Origin: Brevibacillus sp. SYP-B805 | Lineage (GTDB): Bacteria; Bacillota; Bacilli; Brevibacillales; Brevibacillaceae | Direction: 5' to 3' | Length of the DNA stretch: 64,000 bases | Assembly (NCBI RefSeq): GCF_011059135.1 | Contig: NZ_JAALGD010000001.1 | Coordinates: 310,001-374,000, forward strand | Shown: piece after piece, positions 1 to 8,366 of the stretch | Layout: every line of letters begins with the position of its first letter | Position numbering within the stretch: position 1 is the first letter of the stretch | Notes under the pieces: model-generated | The model's database searches: none | What the model saw: the letters and a program-made list of their open reading frames with translations, nothing else | Told to the model about the DNA's origin: nothing | Made by a program: the position numbers and the translations under genes

Positions 1-2
1 AA

Positions 3-383
3 GCGCTTGAGCTCAACATGGTGATGAACGGCTTCGATCTTGACCTGGATGGGGAAAACGACGTGTATACGGTAAACGGCTACGCCTTTGCCTACCATAA
101 CCATCCGATCCAGGTAAAAGCGGGCGAGCTGGTGCGCATTTATGTCAGCAACATGACGGAGTTTGACCTGTTAAACTCGTTTCATCTTCACGCCAACTTC
201 TTCCATTACACGCCGAACGGACACGACTCCAATCCCCGCATATTTACCGACACCATCTCCCAGATCCAGGGAGAGCGCGGCATGCTGGAAATCGTGTTTC
301 CGCAGCCGGGGCGATATATGTTTCACGCCCATCAAAGCGAGTTTGCCGAGTTGGGCTGGATGGGATTTTTTGAGGCGAAATAA
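3..383 (+). CDS. Multicopper oxidase, C-terminal cupredoxin domain (5' end outside window)
   Basis: The frame is open to the left edge, so the gene starts upstream; 126 C-terminal residues are visible. They form a cupredoxin domain with two His pairs, HLHANFF and FHAHQSEF, which match the trinuclear-cluster ligands of multicopper oxidases. In laccases the second motif reads HCHxxxH and carries the type 1 Cys and His; here those positions are Ala and Phe, so this domain should lack a type 1 copper and any such site would lie in the missing N-terminal part, as in NirK or type C two-domain oxidases. The ZIP transporter gene follows after 14 bases, so the two are probably co-transcribed. Substrate cannot be told. 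Confidence 0.8.
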   Translation, partial: ALELNMVMNGFDLDLDGENDVYTVNGYAFAYHNHPIQVKAGELVRIYVSNMTEFDLLNSFHLHANFFHYTPNGHDSNPRIFTDTISQIQGERGMLEIVFPQPGRYMFHAHQSEFAELGWMGFFEAK

Positions 384-397
384 GGGGAGGGAGAACG

Positions 398-1597
398 ATG
401 AGCCAGCTTCAGATGGAAGCAAAAACAAAGCCGAAAAGCCGCATGTTATGGACGGCACTGCTGCCTGCGGGGTTATTGATCGGCGTTCTGCTGCTGTTTT
501 TCACGGCAGGGATCGGGATTGAACAACAGCCTGCAGCGCCGATTGAAAACCTGGCGATTAATCGGGTGGAGGTTACGGACAACGGCTTCGTGCTGGACGT
601 AAGGAACGTGGGGCCGGAAGAACTGACCATTGCCATGGTTACCGTGGATGATGCCATTTGGAACGCCTCGTTTGAACCTTCCGCCACCTTAGCGAGATTT
701 GCGTCCGGGAAAGTGTACATTCCGTATCCCTGGTTGTACGGGGAGCCGCATACGATCAAGCTGATGACGGCCAATGCCATCGCCTTTGAAGCGGAGGTTC
801 CGGCTGCGCAGAAGACACCGGCTCCAACCTTCGAATTATTTGCAAAATATGCGATGATCGGACTGTATGTCGGCGTCATTCCGGTTGGATTAGGTCTCAT
901 GTGGTACCCGTTCATGCGCCGCTTTCACCGGAAAGGAATACATGCCATGCTGGCCCTGACGATCGGGCTGCTGCTATTCCTGGTGGTGGACACGTTCGAA
1001 GAAGGACTGGAGCTTGCCGGTGAGGCGGCCGGCATCTATCAAGGCGTCAGTATCGTCTTCCTCGGAGCGCTCATGAGCTTTTTGGCTTTGGTTGCGTTTG
1101 ACCAATACAGCGCAAGCAAGCAGCGAGGACGCAGCAATGGCATCAGGACATCATTTCTGCTGGCTGCGGGCATCGGCCTTCACAACCTGGGGGAAGGGCT
1201 GGCCATTGGCTCGGCGTTCGCCCTGGGGGAAGGGGCGCTGGGAACATTTCTTGTCATCGGATTTACCCTGCACAATATGACAGAAGGGATTGGTATCGCC
1301 GCGCCGCTGCTTGGTGAAAAGCCAAAGGCAGGCACGTTCCTGTCGTTGGCTGCGATTGCCGGGGCACCGGCGATTGTGGGAACATGGATTGGCGGATTCG
1401 CTTTTTCGCCTGTTTTGTCCACCCTGTTCCTGGGGATCGGTGCCGGAGCGATACTGCAAGTGGTCTACGTCATCGCGAAACACTTGTTGCAGGAAAGCCA
1501 GGAGAATCGCCTTCCCGCCGTATCATGGCTCAATGTGGGAAGCATGTTTGCGGGGATCGTCATCATGTACGCGACAGCCTTCCTCATACAAATCTAA
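398..1597 (+). CDS. ZIP-family metal transporter with extra N-terminal extracytoplasmic domain
   Basis: A 399-residue membrane protein. A first membrane segment (about residues 17-37) is followed by roughly 110 residues predicted outside the membrane, then a ZIP-type membrane domain from about residue 150. The ZIP metal-site motifs HNLGEG and HNMTEG lie in successive membrane helices, which supports divalent metal transport. The N-terminal domain is not part of standard ZIP proteins and may be cupredoxin-like, though this is a guess. The gene starts at ATG behind GGGGAGGGAG. It sits between a multicopper oxidase and tatA, which suggests a metal oxidation and transport unit; the metal itself is not evident. 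Confidence 0.85.
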   Translation: MSQLQMEAKTKPKSRMLWTALLPAGLLIGVLLLFFTAGIGIEQQPAAPIENLAINRVEVTDNGFVLDVRNVGPEELTIAMVTVDDAIWNASFEPSATLARFASGKVYIPYPWLYGEPHTIKLMTANAIAFEAEVPAAQKTPAPTFELFAKYAMIGLYVGVIPVGLGLMWYPFMRRFHRKGIHAMLALTIGLLLFLVVDTFEEGLELAGEAAGIYQGVSIVFLGALMSFLALVAFDQYSASKQRGRSNGIRTSFLLAAGIGLHNLGEGLAIGSAFALGEGALGTFLVIGFTLHNMTEGIGIAAPLLGEKPKAGTFLSLAAIAGAPAIVGTWIGGFAFSPVLSTLFLGIGAGAILQVVYVIAKHLLQESQENRLPAVSWLNVGSMFAGIVIMYATAFLIQI

Positions 1598-1610
1598 GGA
1601 GGAGAATGAC

Positions 1611-1772
1611 ATGATATCCGGTATCGGCATACCCGGGTTGATTCTGATTCTGCTGATCGCACTGGTGGTATTCGGGCCGAGCAAGCTCCCGCAAATCGGG
1701 AAAGCGATTGGGGATTCCATCCGGGAGTTTAAAAAATCGACGAAAGACGTTTTCGAAGAGGGAACAAAATAG
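1611..1772 (+). CDS. tatA: Sec-independent protein translocase subunit TatA/E
   Basis: A 53-residue protein with one N-terminal membrane helix, the [14 protein letters not shown] hinge and amphipathic-helix region, and a charged tail, all typical of TatA. It is at the short end for the family. The start follows AAGGAGGAGAATGAC, 13 bases after the ZIP stop, so it is translationally close to the transporter. No tatC is nearby on the plus strand. TatA forms the pore for folded, often cofactor-bearing proteins; the upstream multicopper oxidase is a plausible substrate, but its N-terminus is outside the window and a twin-arginine signal cannot be checked. Confidence 0.92.
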   Translation: MISGIGIPGLILILLIALVVFGPSKLPQIGKAIGDSIREFKKSTKDVFEEGTK

Positions 1773-1809
1773 GGAAAAGCTTCCTCCACTGGCGGAGGAA
1801 GCTTTTCCC
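1772..1809. terminator. Palindromic terminator between convergent genes
   Basis: A 16-bp inverted repeat (GGGAAAAGCTTCCTCC and its complement) around a 6-base loop lies directly after the tatA stop and just before the stop of the 45-residue minus-strand gene. The stem itself contains A and T tracts on both strands, so it can act in both directions. Confidence 0.75.
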
Positions 1810-1810
1810 G

Positions 1811-1948
1811 CTATTTGGTGTCGATATACTGCGACAGCAGGGCAAAAACGTCAGCGAGGCCTTGAATTCCCTCAAACGTTTGAAAGGCGATCAGCGGCAA
1901 ACTGATGGCGAACAGCAGCGTTTCCCCGATCCAGGTAAAGACGTGCAT
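1811..1948 (-). CDS. Small predicted membrane protein (45 aa), unknown function
   Basis: A 45-residue ORF starting at ATG 6 bases behind GGAGGA. The first part, with GETLLFAISLPLIAF, is a likely single membrane helix; the rest is short and mildly polar and ends in DTK. It is the last of three small minus-strand genes between tatA and the HIT gene, and ends at the shared terminator. I do not recognise the family. The good ribosome site and the terminator placed at its end argue that it is real despite its size. Confidence 0.55.
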   Translation of the reverse strand: MHVFTWIGETLLFAISLPLIAFQTFEGIQGLADVFALLSQYIDTK

Positions 1949-1984
1949 GCCAATTCCTCCCCATGAATGGAATCTGTTGTCTGT

Positions 1985-2260
1985 TCATGAAAGCGGGAGG
2001 AAAGGTTCTTCCTGATCGGTGTTTGCTATTTTCATCCTGCGTCCCAACACGGATCGACGGCGCGGAATAACCCCGATCGGGTACGTTTCCAGCAGCAGGC
2101 CATCGCTGCACGGCACACGGAGCTGACCGGCGGCCGCGCACGTTGTGAAGACCGCGGGCGGTTTGGCCGGCACCAGGTACAGACAGGCGCCAACCAGCCC
2201 GGTGAGCAGATAGAACAGGGGTGAGAGATCGTCAATTTGCATAAACAGCAAGTCTTCCAT
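1985..2260 (-). CDS. Hypothetical membrane-anchored protein (91 aa)
   Basis: A longer frame is open upstream, but ATG at 2260 is preferred because GGGGGAAGG lies 7 to 8 bases before it. The protein has a membrane segment near residues 12-30 (PLFYLLTGLVGACLYLV), then about 60 mostly polar residues with VIPRRR and an acidic tail. It lies in a run of three small minus-strand genes and has no recognisable domain. Function unknown. Confidence 0.5.
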   Translation of the reverse strand: MEDLLFMQIDDLSPLFYLLTGLVGACLYLVPAKPPAVFTTCAAAGQLRVPCSDGLLLETYPIGVIPRRRSVLGRRMKIANTDQEEPFLPLS

Positions 2261-2322
2261 CAACGAGCCTTCCCCCTTTCCAAAGAAAAACGGGTGGTAG
2301 ATGAAGCATAGCCGCGGACAAG

Positions 2323-2457
2323 CTATGATGTCAACAACAGATAGGGCGTTAGCAGAAAAAGGTAGCACACCAGCGTCAAACCGCCGATCAGCAGGGCGGC
2401 CTTCGTCCAACGCCACAGTGCCTGTTTGATCCGTGCAGTGCGTACATCTTTCTGCAT
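2323..2457 (-). CDS. Small predicted membrane protein (44 aa)
   Basis: Two ATG codons stand in a row; the second, at 2457, is better spaced (6 bases) from GGAGG. A basic N-terminus (MQKDVRTARIKQALWRWTK) precedes one hydrophobic helix of about 22 residues ending at the C-terminus. This is the layout of a tail-anchored or small accessory membrane subunit. It is first of the three minus-strand small genes and divergent from the HIT gene. The family is not recognised. Confidence 0.5.
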   Translation of the reverse strand: MQKDVRTARIKQALWRWTKAALLIGGLTLVCYLFLLTPYLLLTS

Positions 2458-2548
2458 CATGAACCTCCGGCTGCCATCCTCTTTAAAAGTTATACGGATG
2501 ACAAGAGGAAAGAGTTTCATCCATCCTGCCTCCCCATAAAAACAGCTC

Positions 2549-2577
2549 TTGACATGATCGGCTTCCTCCCTTATTAT
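2549..2577 (+). promoter_or_regulatory. SigA-type promoter of the HIT gene
   Basis: TTGACA (2549-2554) and TATTAT (2572-2577) are separated by 17 bases, a near-perfect vegetative promoter about 60 bases upstream of the HIT start. Confidence 0.8.
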
Positions 2578-2639
2578 CAGGGCACATTTTCCAAGGCTTT
2601 TCCAACTTATCCATTCTGTTGAACGAGGAGGAACGGCAA

Positions 2640-3122
2640 TTGAAGGCGGATCGGGAGCAGAAACCTTTGAACCAGTGTTATATCTGCGCCAAACATCGCG
2701 GTGACATTGCTTTCCCAGGCGACACCATTTATGAGGATGAGTTTGTCAAAGTGGTGCATGCCTCCATGCTCGATGGAGCCGACACCATGTATCTGGGATA
2801 TCTCATGGTAGAGACGAAGCGACATGCGCTTGGATGGGCGGAGCTGAGCGTAGAGGAAGCGCAGGCGGTGGGACGGGCAACGGCGCTGCTCGGTCGGGCG
2901 CTGAAGGCGGTTGCGCCGGTCGAGCATGTGTATTCGTTTGTATTGGGCCACCATGTTCCCCATTTTCATCTGCAAATCGTTCCCCGATACGAGGGTGCGC
3001 CGCGGGAATATTGGGGCGTGAAGGTGACGGACTGGCCGGAAGCGCCGCAGGGAAATGAGGAGGATATCCGGCGATTGTGCGAAAGATTGCGGGAGTTTTT
3101 GGCGGATCACGCATGTGAGTGA
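2640..3122 (+). CDS. HIT-family nucleotide hydrolase/transferase
   Basis: A 160-residue protein with the histidine triad HFHLQ preceded by GHHVP near residue 115, which binds the nucleotide alpha-phosphate in HIT enzymes. CYIC near the N-terminus could be half of the zinc site some HIT proteins carry. The frame also opens at TTG 2619, but TTG 2640 is preferred because GAGGAGG lies 7 to 8 bases upstream. It has its own promoter and appears monocistronic. HIT proteins hydrolyse dinucleoside polyphosphates or AMP conjugates; the exact substrate cannot be read from sequence. Confidence 0.85.
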   Translation: MKADREQKPLNQCYICAKHRGDIAFPGDTIYEDEFVKVVHASMLDGADTMYLGYLMVETKRHALGWAELSVEEAQAVGRATALLGRALKAVAPVEHVYSFVLGHHVPHFHLQIVPRYEGAPREYWGVKVTDWPEAPQGNEEDIRRLCERLREFLADHACE

Positions 3123-3245
3123 CGAGCGGGCCCCTCAACCTGCTTTGCATCGGCTGACGGGTCGGGCGCATGCCAAAAACCGCTGGCTAAAAACGGCAAG
3201 GCAAGCGCATACTAAGAAAACCCCGCCGACTTGAGCTATGCTTAC

Positions 3246-3296
3246 CCCCAAAAAGTGACGCTGACCTTCGAAGCTTAATCCGAGTACTTTTTGGGG
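3246..3296. repeat. Inverted repeat in an otherwise gene-free stretch (3123-3409)
   Basis: CCCCAAAAAGT at 3246 is repeated inverted as ACTTTTTGGGG at 3286, an 11-bp perfect stem with a 29-base loop. It lies in 287 bases between the HIT gene and the small YozQ-like gene in which I see no coding region. The adjoining bases 3222-3237 resemble the left arm of the palindrome at 11236. It may be a terminator for the HIT gene or a mobile palindrome. Confidence 0.5.
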
Positions 3297-3409
3297 ACCC
3301 CTAAACATGCTGTTGTCGGCTGGGCCCCCAACCTTTCTTGCTTCGCTTTATCGCTTTAAAGAAACTAAACTTTCCAATATACAATTTAGGAAAGAAAGGA
3401 GGGCTCCTC

Positions 3410-3586
3410 TTGGACAGGCATGGGCAGCGATCAAACACGGACCCACAAGAAACGGATCTCCCCGACTTTTTTACCCAGGGCGTAGCGCTTACCCGGCAGC
3501 AGGTAAGCGATGCCTACGGAATGGGGACGGTGGATGACAGAATGAACCGGCGGGCGGACGATCAGGAAGCGGACACAACCGGCTGA
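3410..3586 (+). CDS. YozQ-like (DUF4025) small protein
   Basis: A 58-residue hydrophilic protein. TTG at 3410 is chosen because AAAGGAGGG lies 6 bases before it; a longer frame upstream has no ribosome site. The segment LTRQQVSDAYGMGTVDD resembles the conserved core of the Bacillus YozQ/DUF4025 family (from memory, THEQVSDxYxEGTVD). Function of that family is not known. It is followed closely by a strong terminator, so it is a single-gene unit. Confidence 0.6.
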   Translation: MDRHGQRSNTDPQETDLPDFFTQGVALTRQQVSDAYGMGTVDDRMNRRADDQEADTTG

Positions 3587-3601
3587 AATACCCGAAGGGC
3601 C

Positions 3602-3635
3602 CCTCTCCGTCAGAAACGATGGAGAGGCGTTTTTA
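3602..3635 (+). terminator. Rho-independent terminator
   Basis: CCTCTCC and GGAGAGG form a stem, followed by GCGTTTTTATT, 15 bases after the YozQ-like stop. Confidence 0.85.
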
Positions 3636-3731
3636 TTAAAAAATTTTTATTGACTGAATTGTATTGAAAGCGGAAAATGAAATGGAATGATATTCAGATT
3701 CAGAATATTTCGGCTGATTGGAGGCATGCCT

Positions 3732-4832
3732 ATGAAAGATCCGCGTTTGCAAAAGCTGGCGAATCTTCTTGTCACCTATTCGACCCGGGTGCAGCCCGGA
3801 GAAAACGTCCTGATCAAAGTGGTGGGCCGGGTGCCGCACTTTGTAAATACGCTTATCCGGGAAGTGTATCAAGCAGGCGGAAGACCGTATGTGCAGGCGG
3901 TTGACCCGCTTATCCTGCGGGGGGTGGAAAAGGAGCAGCTTGATTTGATGCGGGAATCGGAGATCGCCTTCATGCAGCAGATGGATTGTTTTATCGAAAT
4001 CTCTGCCGAGGAGAACATCAACGAGCTGGCGGATGTGCCGGATGACAAGCGCAAAATGTACAGCCAGCTTTTGCGTGGACCTGTCACCGATGTGCGCGTA
4101 AGGGGGACGAAATGGGTGGTGCTCAATTATCCCAATCCGTCCCTGGCGCAGCTCGCCAACATGAGTACGGAAAGCTTTGAAAACTTCTACTTCCAGGTGT
4201 GCACGATGGATTACTCGAAAATGTCAAAAGCGATGGATCGCCTGGTGGAGCTGATGAATCAGACGGATCAGGTGCGAATCACCGGGCCTGGAACCGACTT
4301 GACCTTCTCCATCAAAGGCATCCCGGCCGTGAAATGCGACGGGCTCTTCAACATTCCGGACGGCGAAGTATATACGGCTCCTGTGCGGGATTCGGTGAAC
4401 GGCGTCATCACCTTCAACACCCCGTCCCCCTACGAAGGCTTTACGTATGACAATGTGCGGCTGACGTTCAAGGACGGCAAAATCGTGGAGGCTTCCGCCA
4501 ATGACACGGCTCGCATCAACGGGGTGTTCGACACGGATGAAGGGGCCCGCTACATCGGCGAATTCTCGCTTGGCTTGAATCCGTACATCCAGCATCCGAT
4601 GAAAGACATTCTGTTCGACGAGAAGATCGACGGCAGCTTCCATTTCACCCCCGGCTCCTGCTACGAGGATGCCGACAACGGCAACCATTCCTCCATCCAT
4701 TGGGACATGGTCTGCATCCAGCGGAAAGAGTGGGGAGGCGGCGAGATTTTCTTTGACGGGCGCCTGATCCGCAAAGACGGCCGCTTCGTTATTCCCGAGC
4801 TGGCCTGTCTGAATCCGGAGAATCTGCGCTAA
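3732..4832 (+). CDS. Aminopeptidase, M29 family (AmpS/AmpT-like)
   Basis: A 366-residue cytoplasmic peptidase. ATG 3732 is preferred over the earlier ATG 3687 because GGAGG lies 7 bases upstream and the family N-terminus (MKDPRLQKLANLLVTYS) begins there. Metal-site elements expected for M29 enzymes are visible: Glu in DGEVYTAP, Glu in IGEFSLG, and the C-terminal His/Tyr/His/Asp set in HPMKD, CYEDAD and SSIHWDMV. It removes N-terminal residues from peptides using two metal ions. Its 3' end overlaps the convergent bpsB gene by 44 bases. Confidence 0.9.
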   Translation: MKDPRLQKLANLLVTYSTRVQPGENVLIKVVGRVPHFVNTLIREVYQAGGRPYVQAVDPLILRGVEKEQLDLMRESEIAFMQQMDCFIEISAEENINELADVPDDKRKMYSQLLRGPVTDVRVRGTKWVVLNYPNPSLAQLANMSTESFENFYFQVCTMDYSKMSKAMDRLVELMNQTDQVRITGPGTDLTFSIKGIPAVKCDGLFNIPDGEVYTAPVRDSVNGVITFNTPSPYEGFTYDNVRLTFKDGKIVEASANDTARINGVFDTDEGARYIGEFSLGLNPYIQHPMKDILFDEKIDGSFHFTPGSCYEDADNGNHSSIHWDMVCIQRKEWGGGEIFFDGRLIRKDGRFVIPELACLNPENLR

Positions 4833-5349
4833 GCCTGCTGTACGCCTGGGCAAGTGCCTGTTCTTCGGAGGGAATGCGCAGGCGCAGAAGCAGCCACGCG
4901 TTCAGGCAGGAAAAGAGGCAGGCGGTCGCGTAGGCGCCGAACGTAAGCGGCAGGGTGAGCAGCTCCACCGCGACAATGAGGTAATTGGGGTGGCGCAGGA
5001 AGCGGTATGGCCCGCGTTTTACCAGGGAGGCTCCCGGCAACAGGTAGATCCGGGTATTCCAGAAGCGGCCGAGACTGCGGATGCACCAATAGCGGCCGGC
5101 CTGCGCGAGCAGAAAGAGGCCGAAGGGAAACCACCACCACCCGGGAAGCGTCCGTCTCGTCAGCAGGACTTCAAGCGTCAGGCTGAGCAAAAAGAGGACG
5201 TGAAGCATCACGATATACTTGTAATGTTCCTGTCCCGCTTCATATCCCCCTTGTGCGCGGAGATAACGGCTGTTCCGGCTGGCAAGGCGCAGTTCCAGGA
5301 GACGCTGCAGCAGCACGGCGGCAAGAACGATGGGAAAGAACAGCGTCAA
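4789..5349 (-). CDS. bpsB: Isoprenylcysteine carboxyl methyltransferase-family protein (BpsB/YpbQ-like)
   Basis: A 186-residue membrane protein of the ICMT fold with several hydrophobic helices and the cofactor-site stretch VKRGPYRFLRHPNYL, typical of SAM-dependent membrane methyltransferases. It starts at TTG with GGAG upstream, that site overlapping the end of the type III PKS gene, so the two are translationally coupled. In Bacillus subtilis the equivalent pair BpsA-BpsB makes and O-methylates alkylpyrones; the same role is inferred here from order and family. Its last 44 bases overlap the convergent aminopeptidase gene. Confidence 0.85.
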   Translation of the reverse strand: MTLFFPIVLAAVLLQRLLELRLASRNSRYLRAQGGYEAGQEHYKYIVMLHVLFLLSLTLEVLLTRRTLPGWWWFPFGLFLLAQAGRYWCIRSLGRFWNTRIYLLPGASLVKRGPYRFLRHPNYLIVAVELLTLPLTFGAYATACLFSCLNAWLLLRLRIPSEEQALAQAYSRLSADSPDSDRPARE

Positions 5350-5355
5350 GGCGGA

Positions 5356-6426
5356 TCACTCCTGCTCCAACAGAATCAATTCACAGCTGAATCCGGGGCC
5401 CAGTGCAGCCGCCAATCCGCGCTCACTGGGCTGCCATGCGTGTTGCAGGCTGCGCTCCAGCACAAAGAGAACGGTGGGGGAAGACATGTTGCCATACTCC
5501 GCCAGCACCTCTTCCGAAGGCTTCAGCTGATCCGCCGCCATCCCCAGCGCGTCCTGATAGGCCGTCAGCACTTTCGCACCGCCGGGATGGAGGATGAACC
5601 GGCTGAGCTGCGGCAGTTCCGTCCGGTGCTGCGTCAAAAAAGTGTCGACACACCCGCGCATCCGCTGCTTCACAAGCGTCGGAATATCCCGGGAGAAAAT
5701 CACCTTCAGCCCGTCATTGGTGACCTCCCAGCCCATCACATCCAGGGAGTCCTTCCAGGTGACGGTGCGCGTGCCAAGCACCCGGGGGGCAGTGCGCGTC
5801 ACGCCATGGGTCTGCGCGTATGCGTCTCCCGCAATCAGCACGGCTGCCGCGCCGTCGCCAAACAGCGAAGTGGCGATCAAATTGCTCTTCGACATGTCCT
5901 GCCGGATAAACGTCAGGCCGCACAGCTCCACCGCCAGCATCAGCACGAGCGCATGCGGATAAGCCCGGGCATATTCGGCGGCACGTGCGAGCCCCATCGC
6001 TCCGCCGGCACAACCCAGCCCCCAGAGCGGAATGCGGGTAATCTCTTCCCGAAATGGCAGCCGGTTCAACAGCCGGGCATCGATGCTGGGCGTGGCGAGG
6101 CCGGTGCTGGAAACAAAAAGGAGGCAATCGATGTCGGCGGGGGAGAGGTTCACCTTTTGCAGACACGCGCCGATGGCTTCAGCCCCCAACGCGCAGGCAT
6201 GTTCCACATACAATCGATTTTTTTCTGCGGGGGTGTGGTCGGATTCAAACCAGGAGAGAGGGACGCAGAAGTGGCGTTTGGTCACCCGGCTGTTGGCAAA
6301 GACATCGAGAAGACGGTCAATATCGGCAAACGCCTCCTGAAAAAACAATCTGGACAGATGTCTGGAGGTCTCCTGGGAAACGGTGAAGGGAGGAACGGCG
6401 GTACCAACGGAAAGGATATACGGCAT
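5356..6426 (-). CDS. bpsA: Type III polyketide synthase (BpsA/BcsA-like)
   Basis: A 356-residue chalcone synthase-fold enzyme. The catalytic Cys is in WGLGCAGGAMG, the His in LHPGGAKV and the Asn in YGNMSSPT, giving a complete Cys-His-Asn triad. ATG 6426 is preferred because GGAGGGG lies 6 bases upstream; an in-frame ATG at 6453 has no such site. Family members in Bacillus extend long fatty acyl-CoA starters with malonyl-CoA to triketide pyrones. Together with bpsB downstream it forms a two-gene lipid-polyketide operon. It is divergent from yusU. Confidence 0.93.
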   Translation of the reverse strand: MPYILSVGTAVPPFTVSQETSRHLSRLFFQEAFADIDRLLDVFANSRVTKRHFCVPLSWFESDHTPAEKNRLYVEHACALGAEAIGACLQKVNLSPADIDCLLFVSSTGLATPSIDARLLNRLPFREEITRIPLWGLGCAGGAMGLARAAEYARAYPHALVLMLAVELCGLTFIRQDMSKSNLIATSLFGDGAAAVLIAGDAYAQTHGVTRTAPRVLGTRTVTWKDSLDVMGWEVTNDGLKVIFSRDIPTLVKQRMRGCVDTFLTQHRTELPQLSRFILHPGGAKVLTAYQDALGMAADQLKPSEEVLAEYGNMSSPTVLFVLERSLQHAWQPSERGLAAALGPGFSCELILLEQE

Positions 6427-6528
6427 CCAAAACCCCTCCGGCATGGCTGACATTATTTGTATGATGCCCCCGCCTTCATGCGATCATGTATAATGGAGAA
6501 GAAAATGAAAAGACGCGGAGGGACAGGA

Positions 6529-6786
6529 ATGACGGAAGATCAAACGCCGGTGATACCGGAATTGGAAGGATTGGTGGAAAAGTTTACCGAGCTGTTGACC
6601 GGGGAAGCGACACCGGAAAGAATCGAAATGGTGAAGATCTGGTGCCTGTACAGCCACATGCAAAAAGTGATGCCGCCCCTTGTCCAGCACTGGGGAAGTG
6701 AACCGGAGCATCAGGAGGCCAAGGAAAAGATCAGACAGATCATCGACCAGTTGAAGCGGTGGAATCAGGAAAAAAACGCGAAATAA
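6529..6786 (+). CDS. yusU: YusU-like protein (DUF2573)
   Basis: An 85-residue, largely helical, acidic protein. ATG 6529 follows GGAGGGACAGG; the frame extends upstream without a better site. The stretch LEKFTELL-like EKFTELLTGE, then YSHMQKVMPPLVQHW, matches what I recall of Bacillus YusU. The family has no known function. A TATAAT sequence at 6489-6494 may be its -10 box but I find no matching -35. Confidence 0.65.
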   Translation: MTEDQTPVIPELEGLVEKFTELLTGEATPERIEMVKIWCLYSHMQKVMPPLVQHWGSEPEHQEAKEKIRQIIDQLKRWNQEKNAK

Positions 6787-6850
6787 CCGCGGCGAGCACC
6801 ATAATACGCTGCGCTGACGGGTGACAAGCCTGCTTGCCGGCGGATCAAAC

Positions 6851-6888
6851 GCATGCAGCCTGCTTCGGCAGGATGCGAGGCTGCATGC
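6851..6888. terminator. Hairpin between convergent yusU and MFS gene
   Basis: GCATGCAGCC (6851-6860) pairs with GGCTGCATGC (6879-6888). No T-run follows on either strand, so terminator function is only likely from its position in the 168-base gap between two gene ends. Confidence 0.5.
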
Positions 6889-6954
6889 ATGATGGGCCGT
6901 CAGGATTGCAGGTGGAAACGAATCCACCTTCCAGAAACGAGCCGGCTCTCCCGA

Positions 6955-8205
6955 TCAGACAGCCGAGGTTTCCGCAGGCTGCGCTTCCCCTTGAAGCGGC
7001 TGCTCCCTGCGCATGGCGATGGAGACAAGCCGATACTGGAAGAGACCCGCGAAGAACAGGAGCAACCCGACGACGGAAAACCAGTAGCTGCCGCCGATAT
7101 GCGTAAACGCGAAGGCGCCCAGGGGAGGCCCAAAGGTGCCGGTGATGCCCCAGTTGGCTCCGAAGATGGAGAAGTAACGGCCCCGGTACTCAGGCGGTGC
7201 AAGCACCGACACGGCTTTTTGGATCTGCGGGCCATACAGCATCTCGCCACAGGTAAAGATCGCTTCGGTGACAACCAGGAGGAGAAAGCTGGGTGCCCAT
7301 CCATAGCCGAAGCCGACACAGGCAAAAAAGGCGTAGGCGAGCAGAATCACTTTCTGGGCCGCAAAACGCTCCGCGAAGCGGGCAAGCAGCATCTGGCAGC
7401 TGACAACCAGAATCCCGTTGATCGTCAGGAGCGTCGCATAAACGGTCAGAAAATCGGCAAAGCGCGTCTTCAGCTGCTGCGGCAAAATCACTTCCACCTG
7501 CGAGTACAAGAGGGAAACGGGGATGGCCGCCAGCGTGATCAGGAAGATCGTGGGGTGCTCGCGCAGGGCCAGTTTGGGCTGCCGCTCCTTCGGTGAGGCG
7601 GCTGCTTTTGCATCACGGCTCGCGTGCGGAAGGGTTTCCGGCACTTTCCAGATGATCAGCAGACAGTACAGGAAAAGCGCATACGAACAGAACGCAAAGA
7701 CGATGTCCGGGTTGATCCTGTAGATGGCAACCCCGATCAGCGGTCCTGCCGCCGCTCCGATATTCAGCGCGGTATGCAGGAGCGCAAACACCTCGCTTCG
7801 CCTCTCTTCGGGCACCACATCCGTCACCTGCGCACTGGCGGCGGGCCAGAACAGCGATGCCCCGATGCCGTTCAGCACCGTCAACAGCGCGAATGAATAA
7901 AGAGAATCCGCCCACAGATAGCCAAGCATGGAAACGGATTCGATCAGCAGGGCGGCGATCATCATCGGTTTGCGCCCGTAGCGATCCGACAATCCGCCCG
8001 AAAACAGGCCGGAGATCATGCCCGTCAGCGGCTGCAGTCCAACGACCACGGCGGAGAGAAGCAGGTCGCCCTCCAGTTTGTTGTACAGGTAGATGGCCAG
8101 AAACGGCCGGAGCATGAAGCCGGCAAACGTGGTCAGAATCGTGCCGATCACCCGGATCCAGATAGCCGTATCATAACGGGCGATGATGTTTTGCAGCCAA
8201 AGCAT
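6955..8205 (-). CDS. Major facilitator superfamily transporter, probable efflux protein
   Basis: A 416-residue protein with about 12 hydrophobic helices. The MFS loop 2-3 motif appears as GGLSDRYGRKP, and the central cytoplasmic loop (about residues 195-215) is charged (KAAASPKERQPK). This is the drug-proton antiporter type of MFS; the transported compound is not evident. It starts at ATG behind GAGAGGATC. No regulator gene is adjacent; the divergent neighbour is a 50-residue ORF. Confidence 0.88.
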   Translation of the reverse strand: MLWLQNIIARYDTAIWIRVIGTILTTFAGFMLRPFLAIYLYNKLEGDLLLSAVVVGLQPLTGMISGLFSGGLSDRYGRKPMMIAALLIESVSMLGYLWADSLYSFALLTVLNGIGASLFWPAASAQVTDVVPEERRSEVFALLHTALNIGAAAGPLIGVAIYRINPDIVFAFCSYALFLYCLLIIWKVPETLPHASRDAKAAASPKERQPKLALREHPTIFLITLAAIPVSLLYSQVEVILPQQLKTRFADFLTVYATLLTINGILVVSCQMLLARFAERFAAQKVILLAYAFFACVGFGYGWAPSFLLLVVTEAIFTCGEMLYGPQIQKAVSVLAPPEYRGRYFSIFGANWGITGTFGPPLGAFAFTHIGGSYWFSVVGLLLFFAGLFQYRLVSIAMRREQPLQGEAQPAETSAV

Positions 8206-8366
8206 GCAACGATCCTCTCTCTTTCATACGAATATATGTTCTGAAGTATACAGCAAAAAATTTTTAAATAAAAGAGGGTTTATAAAAATCGTAATTATCA
8301 GTCTGGATAAAATCCGGCAAGCAGCACACCAGATTTCGGGAAGAGATGTACAAAGGAGGGCTTGTA

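Noticed and set aside
4990-6450. A 486-codon plus-strand frame
   Set aside because: Shadow of bpsB and bpsA, both of which show full catalytic motifs on the minus strand.
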